Shown one piece after another: positions 1 through 5,796 of a stretch of 7,394 nt of DNA. The first letter of the stretch is position 1; each line of letters starts with the position of its first letter. Location: positions 1 through 7,394 of the forward strand of contig SCTP01000228.1 of the NCBI GenBank assembly GCA_004322325.1. The letters run 5' to 3'. A program made the translations under genes and the position numbers. The DNA is from Gammaproteobacteria bacterium. GTDB lineage: Bacteria; Pseudomonadota; Gammaproteobacteria; DSM-16500. The notes beneath the pieces are model-generated. The model did no database searches, was not told the origin of the DNA, and saw nothing but the letters and a program-made list of their open reading frames with translations.

Positions 1-1041
1 ACCTGCCCGCGTTGTTTAGGACAAGGGACCATTCGTGGTATTGAATCGTTAAGCCTTTCTATTATGCGCATTATTGAAGAAGAAGCGCTCAAAGAAAATA
101 CGGCGCAAGTTCGTGCTATTTTACCGACTGAAATTGCCGCTTATCTGTTAAATGAAAAACGACAAGCAATTATTGATATTGAAAAACGTCAAAGCGTCTC
201 TGTCATGATTGTCCCCAGTGCTCATCTGCTGACGCCGCAATATGAAGTGGAACGGATTCGTTTCTCTGATATCACGGAAAAAGATGAAAAATTAGCCAGC
301 TACAAATACGCTATTAAACCGGAAGTCACAACGCAAACAGCTTCTGCACCGGTACAAAAAGCACATCAAGAACCCGCTATTAAAAGTGTGCCTGTAGAAG
401 AAGCACCCGCTGCACCAGCGACCGTCACACAACTACAGCATATTTCAAAAAGCCGAGGGGAACCGGGTATCATCAAAAAACTGTTCACCTTCTTGTTCGA
501 GAAAAAAGAACCACCTAAAGCAGCAACAGAAGACACTTCTTCCTCCTTCAGACGACCCAACCGCACGCGTCCTGCATCGGGAGGACGATACAAAGGTCGT
601 CATCGTCATCGGGATAATAGAGGGGAGTATCGCGGTCGCAGAGATCGTGGTGGTGATCGTAATCGAGGAGGACAAGGCAATACTTATCGAAACTACGATA
701 ATCGTCCTCGTGAAGCACAAGCTCCATCCGATAATCAACAGACAAACTACGTACCGCCACAACCGCTTGAAGAGCCTGTGCAATTACCAGTGCCACAAGT
801 GATCTCTCTTCCTCCAACGCCTGATCGTGAACGTGAAGAAGTCATGCAGCCAGCGGCTAACAGCGATACCACCATGCAACCTTCTCAGCCGACAGAAGAA
901 AGAAAACCGCGTCCACGCTTCAAGCCTCGTCATCGTCATGGTAGACGTGGTGGCAAACCCAATCGCGGAGAGAAACGTCAGCCGCTAGCAGGTGAAGATA
1001 TGTATAGCGATGGCGGCGGTAAAAAAAGTAGTGGGGAGTAA
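1..1041 (+). CDS. rne: Ribonuclease E, C-terminal part (5' end outside window)
   Basis: RNase E is the endonuclease that starts mRNA decay and processes rRNA and tRNA precursors at the inner membrane. The reading frame is open from base 1, giving 346 visible residues. It opens with TCPRCLGQG, the zinc-link CPRC motif that holds the tetramer together, followed by the conserved ESLSLSIMRIIEEEALKENT-like segment that ends the catalytic half. After about residue 105 the sequence becomes low-complexity. At visible residues 154-171 (nt 460-513), EPGIIKKLFTFLFEKK resembles the amphipathic membrane-targeting helix of E. coli RNase E. Two Arg/Gly-rich blocks follow (residues 183-237 and 300-326), with RGG and RHRH motifs, separated by a Pro/Gln-rich linker. 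They are presumably RNA-binding. The tail after the catalytic half is roughly 250 residues, much shorter than the E. coli scaffold half. The tail and membrane helix argue against RNase G. The stop TAA lies inside a terminator hairpin. Confidence 0.95.
   Translation, partial: TCPRCLGQGTIRGIESLSLSIMRIIEEEALKENTAQVRAILPTEIAAYLLNEKRQAIIDIEKRQSVSVMIVPSAHLLTPQYEVERIRFSDITEKDEKLASYKYAIKPEVTTQTASAPVQKAHQEPAIKSVPVEEAPAAPATVTQLQHISKSRGEPGIIKKLFTFLFEKKEPPKAATEDTSSSFRRPNRTRPASGGRYKGRHRHRDNRGEYRGRRDRGGDRNRGGQGNTYRNYDNRPREAQAPSDNQQTNYVPPQPLEEPVQLPVPQVISLPPTPDREREEVMQPAANSDTTMQPSQPTEERKPRPRFKPRHRHGRRGGKPNRGEKRQPLAGEDMYSDGGGKKSSGE
460..513 (+). other. Putative membrane-targeting amphipathic helix of RNase E
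   Basis: Within rne this stretch encodes EPGIIKKLFTFLFEKKEP. It has a PG start, alternating bulky hydrophobics (I, I, L, F, F, L, F) and flanking lysines. E. coli RNase E has a comparable PG-starting amphipathic segment just after the catalytic half that anchors the degradosome to the inner membrane. Position and chemistry match; the function is inferred. Confidence 0.55.
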
Positions 1042-1055
1042 CGCTACTCCTCACT
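1030..1055. terminator. Shared hairpin terminator between convergent rne and ycaR
   Basis: Arms 1030-1040 and 1045-1055 pair over 11 positions around the tetraloop ACGC. Ten are Watson-Crick and one is a G-U wobble in the plus-strand RNA (1034/1051); in the minus-strand RNA that pair becomes an A-C mismatch. On the minus strand the hairpin is followed three bases later by seven U residues (1027-1021), a good intrinsic terminator for ycaR. On the plus strand the following U-run is short, so termination of rne would be weaker. The rne stop (1039-1041) and the ycaR stop (1046-1044) both sit at the loop end of the stem. Confidence 0.75.
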
Positions 1056-1217
1056 TTCCAATCGCCGTGCCCTTGTTTCTAGCATCACGGGAATGTCATT
1101 AATAACTGGATAAGCCAATCGATCAAATCGGCAAATTAATTCATGATTGGCTTGATCATATAGCAATTCCCCTTTGCAAACCGGGCATGCTAGTATTTCG
1201 AGTAATGTTTTATCCAT
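1044..1217 (-). CDS. ycaR: Trm112/YcaR-family small zinc-ribbon-like protein
   Basis: This 57-residue protein begins [20 protein letters not shown] and closely resembles E. coli YcaR (Trm112 family, formerly UPF0434). Visible hallmarks are the ACPVCKG motif at residues 10-16, the [12 protein letters not shown] segment near residues 27-38, and the DIPVMLE motif at 41-47. Only three cysteines are present (11, 14, 29), as in the enterobacterial protein. The eukaryotic relative Trm112 activates methyltransferases; the bacterial role is not settled. An AAGG Shine-Dalgarno (1230-1227) lies nine bases before the ATG. In many gammaproteobacteria ycaR sits between lpxK and kdsB; here it stands alone, convergent with rne and divergent from the glycosylase-like gene. 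Its size and strand make it easy to miss, but the protein match is clear. Confidence 0.9.
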   Translation of the reverse strand: MDKTLLEILACPVCKGELLYDQANHELICRFDRLAYPVINDIPVMLETRARRLESEE

Positions 1218-1242
1218 TAGTTACTACCTTAAAAAATTAAAG

Positions 1243-1271
1243 ATGTTACTTGGAAGCAAAACCCATGACAA
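1243..1271 (-). promoter_or_regulatory. Candidate sigma-70 promoter for ycaR
   Basis: Read on the minus strand, TTGTCA (1271-1266, five of six -35 matches) is followed after 17 bases by TAACAT (1248-1243, four of six -10 matches). The predicted start near 1236 leaves a leader of about 19 bases that includes the AAGG ribosome-binding site. The -35 box overlaps the ATG of the divergent glycosylase-like gene. This was identified by eye only. Confidence 0.4.
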
Positions 1272-2002
1272 CTTATCCATTTAATTTTAGTAGGGTTCAT
1301 CCTTCATGGAAAGAATGCCTGCATCGAGGATTATCTCACGTCGATCCTACCTATCTAAACAAACTCGCACAATCCACTGATTGGCTACCAGGCCCCGATA
1401 ACATCTTCAACGCTTTTTCCCAGCCGCTTGATCATGTTCACTACGTCTTATTTGGCGAATCACCTTATCCACGACGCGAATCAGCGAATGGTTATGCTTT
1501 CTGGGATGCGGCAGTCAAAGAACTCTGGTCACCCACTGGCTTAAGTAAAAAAGTGAATCGCGCTACCTCACTGCGAAATATTTTTAAAATGTTATTAATC
1601 GCTGAAGGATTACTCAACCCCTCACACTCTGGGCAAGAAGAGATCGCTAAAATTAATAAATCATCCCTTGTTAAAACGAATGATGATTTTTTTCATCATC
1701 TGTTAAAAAAAGGCTTTCTTCTCTTAAACGCCACGTTAGTATTACAACCGCATGGCTCACCTCAACAAGATGCCCGTGCGTGGTATCCTTTTACGCGAGA
1801 AATCTTATTTTGCTTATTAAATAAACAATCTCAAATGAAATTTATTTTACTCGGCCGCATTGCCCACACTATTGATCAACTGATTAACCATCAACCTCAT
1901 CTGGAAAAACTCCATGCCGAACACCCTTATAACTGTTCTTTTATTACCAACTTCAAGGTCATTGATTTTTTTAGACCCTTGCACTTACTAAGACAGCCAT
2001 AA
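1265..2002 (+). CDS. Divergent uracil-DNA glycosylase (family 1)-like protein with altered active site
   Basis: The 245-residue protein aligns by eye along its whole length with family-1 uracil-DNA glycosylase (Ung), the base-excision enzyme that removes uracil from DNA. Shared landmarks include IFNAF (47-51), the water-activating-loop region VLFGESPYP (61-69), NGYAFW (75-80), TSLRNIF (101-107), GFLLLN (150-155), FTREI (176-180), FILLGRIAHT (193-202) and a C-terminal HPYNCSF (220-226). In true Ung the first motif is GQDPYH, whose Asp is the catalytic base. Here it is GESPYP, with Ser at the Asp position and Pro at the His position. The minor-groove loop HPSPLS is HPYNCS, keeping the His but not the intercalating Leu. 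Loss or change of activity is inferred. I chose ATG 1265, eight bases after GGAAG (1252-1256), over an upstream TTG at 1250 that would overlap this site. It stands alone. Confidence 0.8.
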   Translation: MTTYPFNFSRVHPSWKECLHRGLSHVDPTYLNKLAQSTDWLPGPDNIFNAFSQPLDHVHYVLFGESPYPRRESANGYAFWDAAVKELWSPTGLSKKVNRATSLRNIFKMLLIAEGLLNPSHSGQEEIAKINKSSLVKTNDDFFHHLLKKGFLLLNATLVLQPHGSPQQDARAWYPFTREILFCLLNKQSQMKFILLGRIAHTIDQLINHQPHLEKLHAEHPYNCSFITNFKVIDFFRPLHLLRQP

Positions 2003-2011
2003 ACTCAACAT

Positions 2012-2040
2012 TTGCCATACTTTATTAAAAAAGATAAAGT
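2012..2040 (+). promoter_or_regulatory. Candidate promoter with inverted repeat upstream of pmrA-like gene
   Basis: TTGCCA (2012-2017) and TAAAGT (2035-2040) are 17 bases apart and could form a sigma-70 promoter starting near 2047. A perfect 7-base inverted repeat, ACTTTAT/ATAAAGT (2019-2025 and 2034-2040, 8-base gap), covers the spacer and the -10 box and might be a regulator site. The gene's ribosome-binding site GAGG (2057-2060) is seven bases before its ATG. Evidence is pattern only. Confidence 0.35.
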
Positions 2041-2067
2041 TATATACATCAGTTATGAGGAAACTAT

Positions 2068-2742
2068 ATGCGCATACTTCTGGTCGAAGATGATGAGTTA
2101 CTCGGTGAAGGAACGCGTAAAGGTTTAACCCAAGATGGTTATACTGTTGATTGGGTCAAAGATGGCACACTGGCTGATCAAGCCTTAAAAACAGAAAAAT
2201 TTGATTTGGTGGTACTCGATTTAGGCCTGCCTAAGCTCCCTGGTATCACCGTCTTACAAAACATGCGAGAACGCGGCGATACCACGCCCGTGCTCATTCT
2301 CACAGCAAGAGAATCCATTGAAGACCGCGTGCTTGGCTTAGATAGCGGCGCAGATGACTACCTCACGAAACCCTTTGATCTCCACGAACTATTAGCCCGT
2401 CTGCGTGCCTTGCAGCGACGTTTCGCTGGTGCTCGCGCCGCTCCTATCCTGGTTCATGGCGAGATTTCGCTCGATCCGGCGTCGCATGTGGTCTTGTATA
2501 AAAACGAACCCATCAACTTGTCGCGACGAGAGTTTGCCTTATTGCATGTTTTATTGGAAAATGCTGGCCGCGTCTTATCCCGCGAGCATCTTACTCAGTC
2601 ATTATATGGTTGGGGAGAAGAAGTCGACAGTAATGCGCTTGAAGTTCACGTCCATAACCTTCGCAAACGGTTTGGTCAGGATTTCATCCGCACAGTACGC
2701 GGCATTGGTTACACGATAGAGAAAAGTAAAGATCAAAAATGA
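2068..2742 (+). CDS. pmrA: OmpR/PhoB-family response regulator, PmrA/QseB type
   Basis: A 224-residue cytoplasmic DNA-binding regulator. The receiver domain (1-115) carries the acidic pocket E7-D8-D9, the phospho-acceptor D51 in VVLDLGLP, the switch T79 in LILTAR and K101 in LTKPFD. The winged-helix effector domain (about 126-218) has the recognition helix SNALEVHVHNLRKRFG (188-203) and the wing RTVRGIGYT (209-217). Length and motifs fit the QseB/PmrA/TctD subgroup. The sequence resembles, from memory, PmrA of Legionella and Coxiella, which controls type IV secretion and effector genes. The subgroup call is good; the exact orthology is an inference. It overlaps the kinase gene by four bases (ATGA, 2739-2742), implying translational coupling. 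The start has a good GAGG site seven bases upstream. No Legionella-type tandem PmrA box (TTAA repeated at 11 bases) was seen in its own upstream region. Confidence 0.85.
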   Translation: MRILLVEDDELLGEGTRKGLTQDGYTVDWVKDGTLADQALKTEKFDLVVLDLGLPKLPGITVLQNMRERGDTTPVLILTARESIEDRVLGLDSGADDYLTKPFDLHELLARLRALQRRFAGARAAPILVHGEISLDPASHVVLYKNEPINLSRREFALLHVLLENAGRVLSREHLTQSLYGWGEEVDSNALEVHVHNLRKRFGQDFIRTVRGIGYTIEKSKDQK

Positions 2743-4097
2743 TCAGATCGATCAAGTATTTTCTTATCATCAGCTTACTACTCAGCATTACCGTGGCGTC
2801 GGCGATCAATGCTATTGGTAATTATTTACTGGATCAAAAAGTGATCCAGCCTTACTTAGATGCCCAGCTGATTAGAGCTTCTTCTTTAATTGGGTTATTA
2901 AATCAATCAGCCACCCCTAATAGCATTGAAGCAAAAGGCGATATCATCAATTACCTGTTACGAAGTCAGCCTATGACAGGGCAAGTCTTTCTTTTTCAGA
3001 TTTGGAAAGATGACAAGTTATTGATGCATTCTCCCAATTACCCGGGTGTGATGCTCAAAAACGCGCCGTATGGTTTCAGTGATAGGAAAATTAATGGCAA
3101 TGAATGGCGAGTTTATAGCGTCTACGATCCTAAAGGTGGCCTGAAAGTCATTGTCGCGGAATTGTACAACCTACGCCGCGAGCTTGCCAATGACATTGCC
3201 CGCAGCAATGCCAACGCATTACTCATCACCTACCCTGTGTTTGGCATCTTAATCTGGTTCATTATCAGCATTGCCTTACGTTCTATTTCACGGGTCACCA
3301 CGGAAATTTCCAACCGAGCTTCCACTTATCTTGAACCCGTGCAACTGACCGAGATTCCCAATGAAATTAAACCCCTGGTGGCTGAACTGAATCAGCTCTT
3401 CATTCGGCTTAAACTGGCTTTTGAACGCAATAAGCGCTTTGCCGCCGATGCTGCCCACGAACTCCGCACGCCGCTTGCTGCGCTCAAAACAAACGCCCAA
3501 GTCGCCTTAAAGGCAGATAACGAGGCAGACCGAAATAAAGCCCTGCAAAAAGTGATAGAAAGTGTCGACCGCAGTTCACACGTGGTCGCCCAGTTACTGA
3601 CGTTAAGCCGGCTGGATGAAGAAGACGTCCTCACGGACTTAAAGCTGATGGATTTACATAAGCTAGCCATTGAAATTATCGCTTATTTAGCCCCTCATGC
3701 CTTAGAAAAAGACATTGAAATCGAACTCGCTCCCCCGCCTGCGGACGTGATCGTCCTTGGCAATGATACCGCCATTGGTATTCTCATCCGCAACGTAGTC
3801 GATAATGCCATCCGCTACACGCCACCCAAGGGGGAAGTTAACGTCTCCATTGTGGATACCGGCACGCAAATCATCTTCCGCGTGGTGGATACCGGCCCGG
3901 GTGTGCCCATCGAACTGCGAGAACGGGTATTTGAGCGTTTTTACCGCATCTTAGGCACCAAAGCCTCGGGAAGTGGCTTGGGCCTTGCCATTGTTAGCCA
4001 GATTGCCGCTTTACATCATGCCGAAATTTACCTCGCTACCCCACCAAATGGCATTGGATTGCAATTCGATGTAGCATTTCCGAAGCATCCTGCTTAG
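2739..4097 (+). CDS. pmrB: Sensor histidine kinase, PmrB/QseC type
   Basis: A 452-residue inner-membrane kinase, cognate partner of the preceding regulator. The order is: transmembrane helix 1 (about 7-31), a periplasmic sensor of roughly 128 residues resembling the 2CSK_N domain of TctE/QseC kinases, transmembrane helix 2 (about 160-180), a HAMP-like linker (about 181-235), the dimerisation helix with phospho-acceptor H240 in AAHELRTPL, then the ATPase domain with N box RNVVDNAIRYTP (351-362), G1 DTGPGVP (384-390), F box FERFYRI (398-404) and G2 GSGLGLAI (411-418). All catalytic motifs are intact. The periplasmic loop shows no ExxE pair of the kind that binds iron in Salmonella PmrB, so the signal is unknown. 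The start codon lies in the ATGA overlap with the regulator gene. QseC is the main alternative name. Confidence 0.85.
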   Translation: MIRSIKYFLIISLLLSITVASAINAIGNYLLDQKVIQPYLDAQLIRASSLIGLLNQSATPNSIEAKGDIINYLLRSQPMTGQVFLFQIWKDDKLLMHSPNYPGVMLKNAPYGFSDRKINGNEWRVYSVYDPKGGLKVIVAELYNLRRELANDIARSNANALLITYPVFGILIWFIISIALRSISRVTTEISNRASTYLEPVQLTEIPNEIKPLVAELNQLFIRLKLAFERNKRFAADAAHELRTPLAALKTNAQVALKADNEADRNKALQKVIESVDRSSHVVAQLLTLSRLDEEDVLTDLKLMDLHKLAIEIIAYLAPHALEKDIEIELAPPPADVIVLGNDTAIGILIRNVVDNAIRYTPPKGEVNVSIVDTGTQIIFRVVDTGPGVPIELRERVFERFYRILGTKASGSGLGLAIVSQIAALHHAEIYLATPPNGIGLQFDVAFPKHPA

Positions 4098-4136
4098 AAT
4101 GGGCATTCTTATGAATTTTGGGGTTTTAGCAACCGT

Positions 4137-4763
4137 ATGTTAAAACGATTATTACCACGCCAGGAAAGCTTTTTTCAGTTATTTCAACGAGCAGCGGATA
4201 AATTGCTCTTAGCTTCTATTGAGTTCTCTAACTTATTGCAGCATCTTGATCATCAGCAGCACTATGTGGATCTGATTGCCAAGCACGAAGAAGAAGCGGA
4301 TCAAATTGCTCATACTAATTTTGAACTATTACATCGGACATTCATCACACCGTTTGACCGTCACGATATTCATCAACTGACGAGCAGCTTAGATGACATC
4401 ATCGACCTGATTAATCGCATTGCTCAGCGGTTTCCTTTTTATCAACTAAAAAGTGTGCCGGAAGAAGCGATTCAATTATCACAGCTCAGTGCGGAAGCGG
4501 CGGCTTATCTTAAAGAAGCTGTTTATTGTCTGCCATCATTAAATAAGTCAGCTGTGATTTTTAAGCATTGCGATGAGATTAACCATGTAGAAAGCAAAGC
4601 GCATAAAGTCGTCTTAGCGGGTGAAAAAAAACTTTTTATGGACGAACAAGATTTCAAGCAATTTTTTAAGTTGAAAGAAATCTATAGCCATACCAAGTTA
4701 GTCATCAATCGCTGTCAAGATGTGGCTAATATTTTAAAAGGCATTGTGCTCGAGTACTCATGA
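4137..4763 (+). CDS. DUF47 (TIGR00153) PhoU-like protein, Pit accessory
   Basis: A 208-residue, all-helical soluble protein without membrane segments. It starts MLKRLLPRQESFFQLF, the usual opening of DUF47 proteins, and contains ITPFDRHDIHQL (70-81), also typical. Acidic clusters KHEEEAD (49-55), LDDIIDLI (85-92) and HCDEINHVES (144-153) match the metal-binding ExxxD-type repeats of PhoU relatives. DUF47 genes commonly sit directly before pit-type phosphate transporters and are thought to modulate them; the layout here is the same. The stop TGA is one base from the ATG of pit. The gene begins 39 bases after pmrB; the closest Shine-Dalgarno candidate, GGGG (4120-4123), is 13 bases upstream and weak. 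It could be read through from pmrAB, but I see no convincing promoter either way. Codon use is more G-rich than in pmrB. Confidence 0.88.
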   Translation: MLKRLLPRQESFFQLFQRAADKLLLASIEFSNLLQHLDHQQHYVDLIAKHEEEADQIAHTNFELLHRTFITPFDRHDIHQLTSSLDDIIDLINRIAQRFPFYQLKSVPEEAIQLSQLSAEAAAYLKEAVYCLPSLNKSAVIFKHCDEINHVESKAHKVVLAGEKKLFMDEQDFKQFFKLKEIYSHTKLVINRCQDVANILKGIVLEYS

Positions 4764-4764
4764 T

Positions 4765-5757
4765 ATGGAATCATCAATTACGCTTGTTATTATCACCATC
4801 GTATTAGCGCTTTTTTTTGATTTTTTAAATGGCTTCCATGATGCCGCTAATTCGATTGCAGCCATTGTCTCAACGCGCGTATTAAAACCGCATTGGGCGG
4901 TGATGTATGCTGCATTTTTTAATTTTATTGCCTTTTTATTTTTTGGTGTGCATGTCGCTACCACGATTGGTGTGGGGTTAATTGATCCAAGTGTGATGAC
5001 AACAGAAGTGATTCTTTCTGCATTACTCGGTGCGATCTGTTGGAATATCTTTACTTGGCTAGTAGGATTGCCTTCCAGCTCCTCACATGCCTTGATCGGC
5101 GGCTTGTTAGGCGCCAGCATTGTACATGCCGGAATGAAGCCATTGAACTGGATAGGTATTTCCAAAGTATTGCTCGCCATTGTGATTTCTCCGTTACTCG
5201 GCATGCTCATGGGCATGATATTGATGGTGTTAACGGCACGCATTTTTTTCTATTCTAATCCTCATCGCATTGAAGGATGGTTCCGCAGATTACAATTGGC
5301 ATCTTCTGCTTTTATTAGTCTTGGGCATGGTAGCAATGATGCACAAAAAACCATGGGTATTATTGCGATGTTGCTTTTTTCATCGCATCTGCTAGGCGAT
5401 CACTTTTATGTTCCTACTTGGGTGGTGATTGTGTGTAATTTTGTTATTGCACTTGGCACTATTTTTGGTGGGTGGCGTATTGTGAAAACGATGGGGATGA
5501 AAATTACGAAATTAAAACCAGTGAGTGGCTTTTGCTCTGATACAGCAAGTGCGCTGACGTTAGCGCTGGCGACGGTGCTTGGTATTCCTGTCTCGACAAC
5601 GCATACGGTCACGGGAGCGATTATTGGGGTGGGATCGTTGAATGGCTTTTCTGCGGTACGCTGGGGTGTGGCGAAGAATATTGTGTGGGCGTGGATTTTA
5701 ACGATTCCGGCATCGGGGACGGTGGCAGCGGTAGTTTGGTTGCTGTTGCGACTTTAA
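4765..5757 (+). CDS. pit: Low-affinity inorganic phosphate transporter, Pit/PHO4 family
   Basis: A 330-residue, strongly hydrophobic inner-membrane carrier, predicted to take up phosphate (usually as metal-phosphate) with protons. The family's internal duplication is plain. The first half has DFLNGFHDAANSIA (19-32) and GLPSSSSHALIGGLLGA (101-117). The second half has GHGSNDAQKTMGI (187-199) and GIPVSTTHTVTGAIIGVG (273-290). The family's large central cytoplasmic loop is short, so the protein is much smaller than E. coli PitA (about 500 residues) and fits the short bacterial Pit group. I chose ATG 4765, one base after the DUF47 stop, over an in-frame TTG at 4744 inside the upstream gene. With no strong ribosome-binding site, translation is probably coupled. 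Its plus strand is markedly G-rich compared with neighbouring same-strand genes. Confidence 0.92.
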   Translation: MESSITLVIITIVLALFFDFLNGFHDAANSIAAIVSTRVLKPHWAVMYAAFFNFIAFLFFGVHVATTIGVGLIDPSVMTTEVILSALLGAICWNIFTWLVGLPSSSSHALIGGLLGASIVHAGMKPLNWIGISKVLLAIVISPLLGMLMGMILMVLTARIFFYSNPHRIEGWFRRLQLASSAFISLGHGSNDAQKTMGIIAMLLFSSHLLGDHFYVPTWVVIVCNFVIALGTIFGGWRIVKTMGMKITKLKPVSGFCSDTASALTLALATVLGIPVSTTHTVTGAIIGVGSLNGFSAVRWGVAKNIVWAWILTIPASGTVAAVVWLLLRL

Positions 5758-5758
5758 A

Positions 5759-5784
5759 TCCCGCGACCTATTCAAGTCGCGGGA
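5759..5784. terminator. Strong hairpin between pit and the convergent orphan gene
   Basis: A perfect 9-base stem, TCCCGCGAC (5759-5767) and GTCGCGGGA (5776-5784), encloses an 8-base loop, starting two bases after the pit stop. Neither side has a long U-tract. The minus-strand exit (AUUUAAAG) is slightly more U-rich than the plus-strand exit. Position between convergent genes and high stability suggest a bidirectional terminator or 3'-end-stabilising stem. Confidence 0.7.
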
Positions 5785-5796
5785 GGAAGTTACAGT

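Noticed and set aside
445..783. Minus-strand open frames (up to 112 codons) inside rne
   Set aside because: They are antisense to the Arg/Gly-rich tail of RNase E, encode low-complexity sequence with no recognisable domain, and the sense frame is clearly the real gene.
1250..1264. TTG 1250 as the start of the glycosylase-like gene
   Set aside because: It would overlap the GGAAG ribosome-binding site that is well spaced for ATG 1265, and the extra five residues have no family support.
2012..2067. Legionella-type PmrA box (tandem TTAA motifs 11 bases apart) upstream of pmrA or other genes
   Set aside because: I scanned the intergenic regions at 1218-1264, 2003-2067, 4098-4136 and 6247-6345 by eye. 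TTAA motifs occur but not with the 11-base period.
2405..2719. 104-codon plus-strand frame within the response regulator
   Set aside because: A shadow frame over the DNA-binding domain of the regulator. It has no domain resemblance or independent signals.
3288..3670. Minus-strand open frames (70 and 92 codons) inside the kinase gene
   Set aside because: Antisense to the HAMP and HisKA coding region; their Ser/Ala-rich products are typical of shadow frames.
4083..4109. Two small hairpins at the pmrB stop (AAGCA/TGCTT and AGAAT/ATTCT)
   Set aside because: Stems are only five or six pairs, mostly A-T in the second, and the following U-run is interrupted. Too weak to call a terminator.
4758..5243. 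161-codon minus-strand open frame opposite pit
   Set aside because: Antisense to the well-conserved first half of the phosphate transporter. The composition is the mirror of hydrophobic codons, with no family resemblance.
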